The notes under the pieces: model-generated | Databases searched by the model: none | Seen by the model: only the letters and a program-made list of their open reading frames with translations | What the model was told of the DNA's origin: nothing | In this document: positions 34,589-42,450 of the stretch, in pieces | Layout of the letters: each line of letters begins with the position of its first letter | Numbering within the stretch: the first letter of the stretch is position 1 | NCBI GenBank assembly: GCA_026391125.1 | Contig: JAPLEO010000143.1 | Location: 1 to 51,060 of the forward strand | Direction: 5' to 3' | Source of the DNA: Bacteroidota bacterium | Lineage (GTDB): Bacteria; Bacteroidota; Bacteroidia; Chitinophagales; Chitinophagaceae | DNA length: 51,060 bases | Position numbers and translations under genes: made by a program

Positions 34589-34655
34589 GAGCAATTGTAC
34601 AGGTATGAGATACAGTGCTCGGGATAAATACAGCCCGAAGTTGGCAGAATTGCTC
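34589..34655. other. Long stem-loop in the divergent gap
   Basis: GAGCAATT (34589-34596) pairs with AATTGCTC (34648-34655), enclosing a second hairpin TCGGG/CCCGA (34619-34638). It lies between the divergent thioredoxin and kinase genes. Possible leader structure; no known RNA class matched. Confidence 0.35.
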
Positions 34656-34777
34656 TAATTGTTTTGTTAAAAAAACCGTGAAGAAAGAAATGGACTATGC
34701 ATTTAAACAAAAGGATAGTTGCTCAATTGCTAGGTAGTTCGGTACTTAAGATTAAATTCGCGCTAAACCAAGGATAC

Positions 34778-36220
34778 ATGCAGGATGTGATTGCCGCTAT
34801 TGGAGCGTTATTTCTAGAGTATAAAAAAACGATTGCTGAAAGGATCGAAAAACTGCCACAGAGTGGAGGCGATCGGGTGTATTTCAGAATCTATGATGGT
34901 TCAGAAACCTATATCGCTACGTATAATTTGCACGTAAAAGAAAATCAGACTTTCATTGCGTTCAGTAAGCATTTTAAAAGCAAGGGCTTACCTGTTCCTG
35001 AAATATTATTGGTTAATGAAACCGATACTATTTATCTGCAGGAAGATCTTGGAACCGCATCATTATTAAATGAGTTGGAGTTACATGGTCATGGAGAAAG
35101 AGCTTATGGATTATTCCAAAAGAGTTTGACGGCCTTGGTCAGCATGCAGATCAAGGGTGATGCGGGATTAAATTATAATTTATGTCTTACTGCCAAAGAG
35201 TTTGGTAAGCAAGCCATCATGAGCGATCTGCTTTATTTCAAATACTATTTCTTAGACACACTTCAATTGCCTTACGACAAGCAGGCGATGATGGACGATT
35301 TTGAAGCGTTGAGTTCTTATTTAACAAGAACAGAGAATAAATATTTCATGTTCCGCGATTTTCAAAGCAGGAATATTATTGTGAGCAAAGATGAAGTGCA
35401 TTTTATAGATTTTCAGGGAGGTATGAAAGGGGCATTGCAGTACGATGTGGCATCTTTATTATGGCAGGCGAAAGCAGAACTGAGCGAAGAGTGGAAAGAC
35501 AACCTATTGGAATTTTATATCAATGAAGTAGATAAATTATTAGAACGCCCGGTTGATCGAATCACTTTTGTGAGTCAGTATAACGGCTATGTATTAATTC
35601 GTTTATTACAAGTGATGGGTGCATACGGGTTCAGGGGTTTGTTTGAAAGGAAAGCACACTTCTTAGCAAGCATCCCGTTGGGTTTGAAAAATTTAAAATT
35701 CTTTTTAGATCATAAGCGTGTTGGAATTGTAACACCTGAGTTTGATCGGGTACTGCATTTAGTAGTATCTGACGAGATCATGCATCGCTTTGAACCACCA
35801 CAGGCAAACCAGGATACGCCATTGGTGATTGAAGTAAATAGTTTTAGTTATAAGAAAGGAATCCCTGTTGATGAGAGTTCAAATGGCGGCGGATTTGTTT
35901 TTGATATGCGCAGCATTTTAAATCCGGGTAGATTTGACGACTATAAAACATTGAGTGGGAAAGATAAATCTGTACAAGATTTTTTGGAGCAGCGAACAAG
36001 GATGAATGAATATTTGAACAGCGTTTGGGACTTGATCGATATCGCTGTGGAAGATTATTTGAAAAGAGGATTTAGTCATTTACAAATTAATTTCGGTTGT
36101 ACAGGCGGACAACACCGCAGTGTATATGCAGCCGAACAAACAGCGCGACATTTACGTAACAAATACAAGACGAAATTGGTATTAACACATACTAATTCTG
36201 CCAATTGGTTTAAAGGATAA
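34778..36220 (+). CDS. Sugar kinase (AmgK-like APH fold) fused to RapZ C-terminal domain
   Basis: Residues 1-345 are a choline/aminoglycoside-kinase fold as in AmgK, the anomeric MurNAc/GlcNAc kinase: N-terminal LPQSGGDRVYFRIYDG, hinge YLQEDLG, Brenner-type FRDFQSRNII (D194, N199) and IDFQGG (D211). Residues 348-480 match the RNase adapter RapZ C terminus: EVNSFSYKKGIPVDES, GFVFDMRSILNPGRF, LSGKDKSVQDFL and CTGGQHRSV (441-449). In E. coli that domain senses glucosamine-6-phosphate. The start at 34778 (AAGGA six bases upstream) fits better than ATG 34697. A MurU-like gene follows after 11 bp. Confidence 0.85.
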   Translation: MQDVIAAIGALFLEYKKTIAERIEKLPQSGGDRVYFRIYDGSETYIATYNLHVKENQTFIAFSKHFKSKGLPVPEILLVNETDTIYLQEDLGTASLLNELELHGHGERAYGLFQKSLTALVSMQIKGDAGLNYNLCLTAKEFGKQAIMSDLLYFKYYFLDTLQLPYDKQAMMDDFEALSSYLTRTENKYFMFRDFQSRNIIVSKDEVHFIDFQGGMKGALQYDVASLLWQAKAELSEEWKDNLLEFYINEVDKLLERPVDRITFVSQYNGYVLIRLLQVMGAYGFRGLFERKAHFLASIPLGLKNLKFFLDHKRVGIVTPEFDRVLHLVVSDEIMHRFEPPQANQDTPLVIEVNSFSYKKGIPVDESSNGGGFVFDMRSILNPGRFDDYKTLSGKDKSVQDFLEQRTRMNEYLNSVWDLIDIAVEDYLKRGFSHLQINFGCTGGQHRSVYAAEQTARHLRNKYKTKLVLTHTNSANWFKG

Positions 36221-36231
36221 AATAGTACAAC

Positions 36232-36966
36232 ATGAAAGCAATGATTTTTTCGGCAGGATTGGGCAGTAGGCTAAAACCCTTTACAGACAATCATCCCAAG
36301 GCATTAGCCCTAGTAAATGGAAAGACTTTATTGGAAAGGAATATTTTATACTTGCAAAAATTTGGGATCACTGAAGTGATCGTAAATGTGCATCATTTTG
36401 CAGACCAAATCATAGAAGCGATCGAAAAAAATAATGGCTGGGGTTCAACCATCACTATATCAGATGAGCGTGAAGAAGTTTTAGAAACTGGTGGAGGATT
36501 AAAAAAAGCAGCTTGGTATTTTGAAGGAAGGAAAGCGTTTGTAGTGATGAATGTGGACATCCTTACTGATTTTGATTTGATGGAAATGATCAGATCGCAC
36601 GAACAAGAAAAACCATTGGCAACACTGGCGGTTACGCAAAGAAGGTCTTCTCGATATTTTTTATTTGATACCTACGATGCATTATGTGGTTGGAGAAATA
36701 TACAAACAGAAGAAGAAAAACCTGCTGATTTAAAAAATACTCATGAAGACTACGAATTGCTTAAAGAAAAAGCCTTTAGTGGGATACACGTGATTAGTCC
36801 ACACATTTTCTCATTGATCAAGCAAGAAGGAAAATTTTCGATGGTGGATGTTTATCTTGATCTGATGAAAAAAAATAAGATCAACAGTTTTGATCATACA
36901 GGTGGGACCTTACTGGATGTGGGTAAGCCAGAAAGTATTTTAACAGCCGAAGAATTATTTGGTTAA
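36232..36966 (+). CDS. MurU-like sugar-1-phosphate nucleotidyltransferase
   Basis: Transfers a nucleotide to a sugar-1-phosphate, forming a nucleotide sugar. The N-terminal motif is MKAMIFSAGLGSRLKPFTD with the conserved Lys in HPKALALVNG, then VNVHHFADQI, ETGGGLKKA and the metal-site VMNVDILTDFD. The end GTLLDVGKPESI is typical. 244 residues, like MurU (MurNAc-1-P uridylyltransferase) of Pseudomonas. Adjacency to an AmgK-like kinase supports peptidoglycan-sugar recycling, but GlcNAc or another sugar is not excluded. Confidence 0.85.
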   Translation: MKAMIFSAGLGSRLKPFTDNHPKALALVNGKTLLERNILYLQKFGITEVIVNVHHFADQIIEAIEKNNGWGSTITISDEREEVLETGGGLKKAAWYFEGRKAFVVMNVDILTDFDLMEMIRSHEQEKPLATLAVTQRRSSRYFLFDTYDALCGWRNIQTEEEKPADLKNTHEDYELLKEKAFSGIHVISPHIFSLIKQEGKFSMVDVYLDLMKKNKINSFDHTGGTLLDVGKPESILTAEELFG

Positions 36967-36982
36967 TCAGCAATTTTTTAAA

Positions 36983-38026
36983 ATGACAAAGATCAGGTTC
37001 GCCATTATTGGTTGTGGTAGAATTGCCGAGCGGCATGCCCTCCATGCCAATCATTATGGAGAGCTTGTGGCAGTCTGTGATATACAGAAAGAAAAAGCAG
37101 ATGCACTTGCAGAAAAATATGTAGCAAAAGCATTTTATCAAATCGAGGAGCTTTTAAAACAAGACCTGAAATTGGATCTGGTGGCAATTTGCACACCCAA
37201 TGGCTTGCATGCTGCACATAGTATACAAGCTTTAAAAGCAGGCTTTCATGTATTGGTTGAAAAGCCCATGGCCATTGCAACCAGTGATTGTGTAGCGATG
37301 ATGCAGGTTGCGGCTGAAGTAGGCAAACAGTTATTTACAGTTAAGCAAAACAGATTCAATCCACCCATTGCTGCATTGAAAAAAGCCATCGATGAAAATA
37401 AGGTGGGCAAACTCTATTCATTTCAACTGAGTTGTTTTTGGAATCGGCCAGCAGATTATTATCAAAATTCCTGGCATGGAACTGCATTAGACGGCGGGGT
37501 TTTGTATACGCAGTTTAGTCATTTTATAGACCTGATCTACTGGCTTTTTGGAGATGTACGATCTGTGAAAGCCATCACTAAAAACTTTGCGCATCAAGCA
37601 AACATAGCTGGTGAAGATTCGGGTGTTGTTATACTGGAATTAGAGAATGGAGCCATCGGTACGATTAATTATTCTGTGAATACGACGCTCAAAAACGCTG
37701 AGGGTTCATTAACAATAATAGCAGAGCATTTAACGTTAAAGATTGGAGGTGAATATCTCAATACGATTGCCTATCAACAAGGAGAGACTATCGAGTTATT
37801 CAACGCTGATTCAGAACAACCGCCCAATGAGTATGGCAGTTATCAGGGATCGATGAGTAATCATCATAAAGTGTATGAAAATCTAGTTTTAACACTACAA
37901 CAAGGGTTGCCCTTTTATGCCACAGCCAATGAAGCGATGAAGGCGGTTGAGATGATTGAAAGCATTTATCAATCTGCTAAAAATTGGAACCATGGAATAT
38001 CAACCCAAACAAGTGAGCATCCGTGA
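36983..38026 (+). CDS. Gfo/Idh/MocA oxidoreductase, WbpB/WlbA-like
   Basis: NAD-dependent sugar dehydrogenase. The Rossmann motif is IGCGRIAERHA, the catalytic Lys is in LVEKPMAIA, and the Gfo C-terminal domain contains the His/Asp stretch QFSHFIDLIYWLFGD. It resembles UDP-N-acetylglucosaminuronate 3-dehydrogenases (WbpB/WlbA), because of KQNRFNPPIAALKKAID and the acetyltransferase that follows. I start at ATG 36983. 347 residues. It overlaps the next gene by 35 bp. Confidence 0.85.
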   Translation: MTKIRFAIIGCGRIAERHALHANHYGELVAVCDIQKEKADALAEKYVAKAFYQIEELLKQDLKLDLVAICTPNGLHAAHSIQALKAGFHVLVEKPMAIATSDCVAMMQVAAEVGKQLFTVKQNRFNPPIAALKKAIDENKVGKLYSFQLSCFWNRPADYYQNSWHGTALDGGVLYTQFSHFIDLIYWLFGDVRSVKAITKNFAHQANIAGEDSGVVILELENGAIGTINYSVNTTLKNAEGSLTIIAEHLTLKIGGEYLNTIAYQQGETIELFNADSEQPPNEYGSYQGSMSNHHKVYENLVLTLQQGLPFYATANEAMKAVEMIESIYQSAKNWNHGISTQTSEHP

Positions 38027-38444
38027 TGTAGTTTTCGGAAAAAATGTAACTATCGTTCAGCCATCGAACATCTATGAGTGCAAACTAGGGGATGATTGTT
38101 TTGTTGGTCCGTTTGTAGAAATTCAAAAAGACGTTACCATTGGCAATAATTGCCGAATCCAATCTCATAGTTTTATCTGTTCCTTAGTTAGTTTTGGCAA
38201 CAACTGTTTTGTTGGACATGCTGTTGTTTTTGTGAACGACTTATTTACCAGCGGTGGCCCTGCCGGCAATCCTTCTCTTTGGAAAAAAACAACCATTGGC
38301 AACAACGTTTACTTTGGCAGTAATGCTACCATACTACCCGTGAGCATTTGCGATAACGTTGTGATAGGTGCAGGTGCTGTGGTTACCAAGAATATTACCA
38401 ATCCTGGTGTGTATGCGGGCAATCCTGCAAGAAAGCTTCGTTAA
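37992..38444 (+). CDS. Hexapeptide-repeat acetyltransferase, WbpD/WlbB-like
   Basis: Left-handed beta-helix N-acetyltransferase, probably acting on a 3-amino nucleotide sugar. Hexapeptide turns run through the protein (VTIVQPSNIYECKLGDDCFV, then VTIGNNCRIQSHS, TTIGNNVYFGSNATILPVSI) and it ends GAGAVVTKNITNPGVYAGNP. Resembles WbpD/WlbB, 150 residues. The start is inside the preceding dehydrogenase gene (overlap 35 bp), a sign of coupled translation. An aminotransferase such as WbpE, needed between the two steps, is not in this window. Confidence 0.85.
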   Translation: MEYQPKQVSIRDVVFGKNVTIVQPSNIYECKLGDDCFVGPFVEIQKDVTIGNNCRIQSHSFICSLVSFGNNCFVGHAVVFVNDLFTSGGPAGNPSLWKKTTIGNNVYFGSNATILPVSICDNVVIGAGAVVTKNITNPGVYAGNPARKLR

Positions 38445-39599
38445 TTATACTTTGATATAGATCTTCTTTTTATCGAGCACATAAACGATCGACCAATAAA
38501 AAGCGATCGTGATCAGTGCATATACTAAAGAACCAACCCTTAGATCTGTTGCTATATTCTTGCAAACATGTTCATAGAACCAAGGGAATGCAGATGTATA
38601 AATCTTCTTACCAGAGACGGGATCTACATGGTCAACCCATCTCATTAAAGCCAAAATTCTTGGTAGAAATCCGCTTAGGAAAAAGATGAACAATGGATTT
38701 TTTCCAAACACATCAAAGAACTTACTCCACGCACCTTTCACAGATTTGAATTCAATTAAATAAATCAGAGAAGAAAGGGTGAGAATGCCTAGTCCGGATG
38801 TATATAGAACATAACTACTGGTCCAGATTTTTTTATTGATCGGGAAAACCATATCCCAGCAATAGCCCGAAAATACCAGTACTAGTCCGGCAATCATCAG
38901 TCCTGCAAGCATTTCAAAATTTTTGCCTTTTTGCTGTATATACTGTCCCACTAAGAATCCAAAGATGACTTGAACAATGGGTGGTCCAACGCTAATTAGT
39001 CCTTCCGGATCAAATGCAACGCCTTCTCCTTTATACATGTGCGTAATGCCAAGTATTTTTATATCGAGAGAAGTGCCGTACCAACCTGATAAGCTGAAGG
39101 GATCTCCTGGGTTTCCAAGAAATAAACATTCAACCCAATACATTAAAAGTATGATGCTGCCAATCACGAATGCGCCTCTAGCTTTTGCGTAAAACACAAT
39201 CACAGAAGCAAAGAAATAGGCGATGGCAATTCTTTGAAGTACGCCAAGGATTCGAATGTTTTCCCAAACCTTGAATATGAGGTTTTCGCCGTCGTATTTT
39301 ACAAACGGACTCCAATTCAAGAACAAGCCAATGGCAAATATGAGAATGGTTCTTTTCACAACTTTACGCCAGAAAAATGCGGGTCCGGCTTCTTCAAAAC
39401 GAGGCATAACAAAGGCCATGGCGTTTCCAACTGCAAACAAAAAGAAGGGGAATACCAGATCAGTTGGCGTACACCCATGCCATGGTGCGTGTTCCAATGG
39501 GTCATAGATATGGCCCCAGCTTCCTGGGTTATTTACCAAAATCATGAGTGCTACGGTGGCACCTCTGAAAACGTCAAGCGAGTAATATCTTTCATTCAT
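38445..39599 (-). CDS. NagX/DUF5009-type membrane acetyltransferase-like protein
   Basis: Multi-helix membrane protein of the heparan-alpha-glucosaminide N-acetyltransferase (HGSNAT)/NagX/YeiB group. N-terminal motif YSLDVFRGATVALMILVNNP, then WHGCTPTDLVFPFFLFAVG with the catalytic-type His, and GVLQRIAIAYF. About ten to eleven membrane helices. ATG 39599 is chosen; a 20-residue upstream extension is not family-like. In other bacteria NagX acetylates glucosamine in the membrane, which would suit the amino-sugar genes next door. Its stop abuts that of the acetyltransferase. Confidence 0.85.
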   Translation of the reverse strand: MNERYYSLDVFRGATVALMILVNNPGSWGHIYDPLEHAPWHGCTPTDLVFPFFLFAVGNAMAFVMPRFEEAGPAFFWRKVVKRTILIFAIGLFLNWSPFVKYDGENLIFKVWENIRILGVLQRIAIAYFFASVIVFYAKARGAFVIGSIILLMYWVECLFLGNPGDPFSLSGWYGTSLDIKILGITHMYKGEGVAFDPEGLISVGPPIVQVIFGFLVGQYIQQKGKNFEMLAGLMIAGLVLVFSGYCWDMVFPINKKIWTSSYVLYTSGLGILTLSSLIYLIEFKSVKGAWSKFFDVFGKNPLFIFFLSGFLPRILALMRWVDHVDPVSGKKIYTSAFPWFYEHVCKNIATDLRVGSLVYALITIAFYWSIVYVLDKKKIYIKV

Positions 39600-39757
39600 G
39601 TATCTATAGTTGAATTTGGTTACATGTAATTCGCTTTTCATCAATTTGATTAGCATCAAGCTTTGATAAGGCTCATTTCATGGCAATTGTTTCAATCTTG
39701 AAGATAAGGATTGCCTAGAAGATACGAACAAAGGTTCAATTTTAGGAAGTTTTATTG

Positions 39758-39782
39758 GGTTAAAAACTTTCCGATTTTAACC
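39758..39782. other. 8-bp inverted repeat before rfbB
   Basis: GGTTAAAA and TTTTAACC are complementary with a 9-base loop, about 75 bp before rfbB. It could be a terminator remnant or operator. The rest of the 257-bp gap (39600-39856) shows TTTG at 39799 and TAACTTCG at 39827, a loose promoter with non-ideal spacing. Confidence 0.3.
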
Positions 39783-39856
39783 TAAGCTAACTACTGGTTT
39801 GTATTATAAATAACTTAGATAGTTGTAACTTCGAGGTTCTAGCAATTTCACATCTC

Positions 39857-40912
39857 ATGAAAAAGAATATCTTAATAACAGGGGGAGCTGGATTTATCGG
39901 TTCTCATGTTGTACGTTTATTTGTAACCAAGTATCCAGAGCATCAAATTTTTAATTTAGACGCATTGACTTATGCGGGAAATTTAGAAAATTTGAAAGAC
40001 ATCGATCATCTTCCTAATTATCATTTTTTAAAAATTAATATTCTTGATGCTCCTGCGTTGGAAGCCGCGTTTGATGCGCATGATATTACAGACGTCATTC
40101 ATTTGGCTGCAGAATCACACGTAGATCGTTCCATCATTTCTCCTTTAGATTTTGTGTATACCAACGTGATTGGTACAGTGAATTTATTGAACACTGCCAG
40201 AAAAAAATGGAAAGAAAACTATGCAGATCATTTGTTCTATCACATTTCAACAGATGAAGTATATGGTAGTCTTGGTGCAGAAGGATTCTTTTTAGAAACA
40301 ACCGCCTACGATCCAAACTCTCCTTATTCTGCAAGTAAAGCAGCATCAGATCATTTTGTAAGAGCTTATCGCGAAACCTATCATATGCATACGGTAGTTT
40401 CAAATTGTTCTAATAATTATGGTCCATATCATTTCCCTGAAAAACTAATTCCTTTATTCATCAACAATATCATTGAAGAAAAACCTTTGCCTGTTTATGG
40501 TGATGGATTGTATACAAGAGATTGGTTGTATGTGAAAGACCATGCTATTGCAATTGATACCATTTTCCATAATGGTGTTGATGGAGAAACCTATAATATC
40601 GGTGGCTTCAACGAGTGGCGCAATATTGATTTAGTGAAACTCCTTTGTACTCAGATGGATGAGAAATTGGGAAGAGCAAAGGGCTATAGCGAAAAGTTGA
40701 TTACTTATGTGAAAGACAGACCAGGACACGATCGTAGGTATGCTATTGATGCAAGCAAGATCAATCGCGAATTGGGATGGAAACCATCTGTAACTTTTGA
40801 ACAAGGTTTGAGTGAGACCATTGATTGGTTCTTGAACAACACAGAATGGTTAAACAATGTAACCAGTGGAGCTTATCAGAATTATTATACAGGGATGTAC
40901 GAAAACAGATAG
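39857..40912 (+). CDS. rfbB: dTDP-glucose 4,6-dehydratase
   Basis: Second step of dTDP-rhamnose and related sugar synthesis. NAD-binding GGAGFIGSHVV at residues 8-18, HLAAESHVDRSI, the catalytic triad region STDEVYGSLG with Asp-Glu, and YSASK (Tyr/Lys). 351 residues, complete. First of a tight rfbB-rfbC-rfbA set; rfbC begins 5 bp after its stop. Confidence 0.95.
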   Translation: MKKNILITGGAGFIGSHVVRLFVTKYPEHQIFNLDALTYAGNLENLKDIDHLPNYHFLKINILDAPALEAAFDAHDITDVIHLAAESHVDRSIISPLDFVYTNVIGTVNLLNTARKKWKENYADHLFYHISTDEVYGSLGAEGFFLETTAYDPNSPYSASKAASDHFVRAYRETYHMHTVVSNCSNNYGPYHFPEKLIPLFINNIIEEKPLPVYGDGLYTRDWLYVKDHAIAIDTIFHNGVDGETYNIGGFNEWRNIDLVKLLCTQMDEKLGRAKGYSEKLITYVKDRPGHDRRYAIDASKINRELGWKPSVTFEQGLSETIDWFLNNTEWLNNVTSGAYQNYYTGMYENR

Positions 40913-40917
40913 ATCTT

Positions 40918-41475
40918 ATGACAGTAGAGCAGACTAAATTGGCCGATTGTATTATTATACACGATACAGTGTTTGGCGATAACAGAGGATATTTTTTTGA
41001 AAGTTTCAACAAGAAAACATTTTTGGATAAAACCGGAATGGATATCAATTTCATTCAAGACAATCAATCAAAGTCTTCGAAGGGAGTATTGAGGGGTCTA
41101 CATTTTCAACACGGAGAATTTTCACAAGCAAAATTAGTTCGCGTGTTAGAAGGTAAGGTGTTAGACATCGCGGTTGACCTAAGAAGAAACTCACCTACTT
41201 TTAAACAACATATCGCCATTGAATTAAGTGCAGAAAGTCGCACACAGTTTTTTGTACCTCGTGGCTTTGCGCATGGATTTGTGGTGTTAAGCGAAACAGC
41301 GACTTTTTTTTATAAATGCGATAATTTATACAATAAAGCATCTGAAGGCGGGGTGATCTATAGTGATCCGGAATTAAATATTGATTGGCAACTTCCTGCT
41401 GATCAATTATTGATCTCTGATAAAGACCAGGTTTTACCGAAGTTGAGCGAAATGGTCGATAGCATTCAGTTTTAA
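40918..41475 (+). CDS. rfbC: dTDP-4-dehydrorhamnose 3,5-epimerase
   Basis: Cupin enzyme of dTDP-rhamnose synthesis. Conserved signature DNRGYFFESFNKKTF, GVLRGLHFQ with the catalytic His, KLVRVLEGKVLDIAVDLR, and FVPRGFAHGFVVLSE. ATG 40918 gives 185 residues, the normal size; an upstream frame inside rfbB is discarded. Active site residues look complete. Confidence 0.95.
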   Translation: MTVEQTKLADCIIIHDTVFGDNRGYFFESFNKKTFLDKTGMDINFIQDNQSKSSKGVLRGLHFQHGEFSQAKLVRVLEGKVLDIAVDLRRNSPTFKQHIAIELSAESRTQFFVPRGFAHGFVVLSETATFFYKCDNLYNKASEGGVIYSDPELNIDWQLPADQLLISDKDQVLPKLSEMVDSIQF

Positions 41476-41517
41476 TTAATGGAACAGATTTAAATTGACA
41501 ACATAAAATCAATCAAG

Positions 41518-42375
41518 ATGAAAGGAATAATTCTAGCAGGCGGTTCAGGAACAAGATTGTATCCTATTACCAGAGGGATTAGCAAACAGTTGATGCCCGT
41601 ATATGATAAGCCAATGATTTTTTATCCTTTGTCGATTTTGTTGTTGGCAGGAATCAAGGAGATCTTGATCATCACTACACCGGAAGATTCATCACAATTC
41701 CAACGCTTGTTGGGAGATGGAAAGGATCTGGGATGCCGTTTTGAATATGCGGTGCAGGCGGTTCCAAACGGACTAGCACAAGCATTTGTGATCGGCGAAA
41801 AATTTATCGGCGATGATAAAGTGGCGCTGATCTTGGGAGATAATATTTTCTATGGAGCCGGTTTTGGAAAACTGGTAGAGTCGTTCAATGATGTGGAAGG
41901 TGCTGCCGTATTTGCTTATGAAGTGCATGATCCTGAAAGATATGGTGTGGTTGCATTTGATGATAATAATATTGCCGTTTCAATTGAAGAGAAACCAAAA
42001 GAGCCTAAATCTAATTTTGCAGTTCCAGGCTTATATTTCTACGATAATACTGTGGTTGAAATTGCAAAGAACATTAAACCATCACCTCGTGGCGAATACG
42101 AGATCACTGATGTAAATAGGGTTTACTTAGAATCAGGCAAGTTGCATGTTGGCGTAATGAGCCGGGGTACCGCTTGGTTAGATACGGGTACTTTTGATTC
42201 ATTTGCGGATGCCTGTGAGTTTGTAAGGGTGATCGAAAAAAGACAAAGTCAGAAGATCGGCTGTATTGAAGAGATCGCCTATCGTAAGGGTTTTATCGAT
42301 CGCGAACAGCTATTGGCGATCGCCGACAAATATGCAAAAAGTGGTTATGGAGAATACCTTCGTCGCTTAAAATAG
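41518..42375 (+). CDS. rfbA: Glucose-1-phosphate thymidylyltransferase
   Basis: Makes dTDP-glucose. Nucleotide motif [20 protein letters not shown] at 6-25, catalytic region [22 protein letters not shown] with the metal Asp, and [18 protein letters not shown] sugar site ([10 protein letters not shown]). 285 residues, complete. rfbD (reductase) is not next to the set, so the product is either completed by a distant rfbD or another dTDP-sugar. Confidence 0.96.
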   Translation: MKGIILAGGSGTRLYPITRGISKQLMPVYDKPMIFYPLSILLLAGIKEILIITTPEDSSQFQRLLGDGKDLGCRFEYAVQAVPNGLAQAFVIGEKFIGDDKVALILGDNIFYGAGFGKLVESFNDVEGAAVFAYEVHDPERYGVVAFDDNNIAVSIEEKPKEPKSNFAVPGLYFYDNTVVEIAKNIKPSPRGEYEITDVNRVYLESGKLHVGVMSRGTAWLDTGTFDSFADACEFVRVIEKRQSQKIGCIEEIAYRKGFIDREQLLAIADKYAKSGYGEYLRRLK

Positions 42376-42376
42376 C

Positions 42377-42407
42377 CCCTCATTTGGGAAATATTAAGAA
42401 TTGAGGG
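42377..42407. other. Weak hairpin after rfbA
   Basis: CCCTCA (42377-42382) pairs with TGAGGG (42402-42407) across a 19-base loop. No U tract follows, so termination is uncertain. Confidence 0.25.
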
Positions 42408-42432
42408 TCAAAGATTAAACAAAATGCTATCT

Positions 42433-42450
42433 TAACTGTAATTACAGTTA
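42433..42450. promoter_or_regulatory. 18-bp palindrome on the carH start, likely operator
   Basis: TAACTGTAATTACAGTTA is a perfect palindrome whose last base is the A of the carH ATG. It contains TGTA-AT-TACA. A MerR-family regulator binding here would repress its own synthesis, so autoregulation is inferred. Confidence 0.6.

Noticed and set aside
34570..34710. 47-residue N-terminal extension of the thioredoxin-fold protein
   Set aside because: The signal peptide begins at ATG 34569; the extension would abolish it.
34697..34777. Upstream ATG for the kinase-RapZ protein
   Set aside because: Added residues match no kinase N terminus, and an AAGGA sequence stands six bases before ATG 34778.
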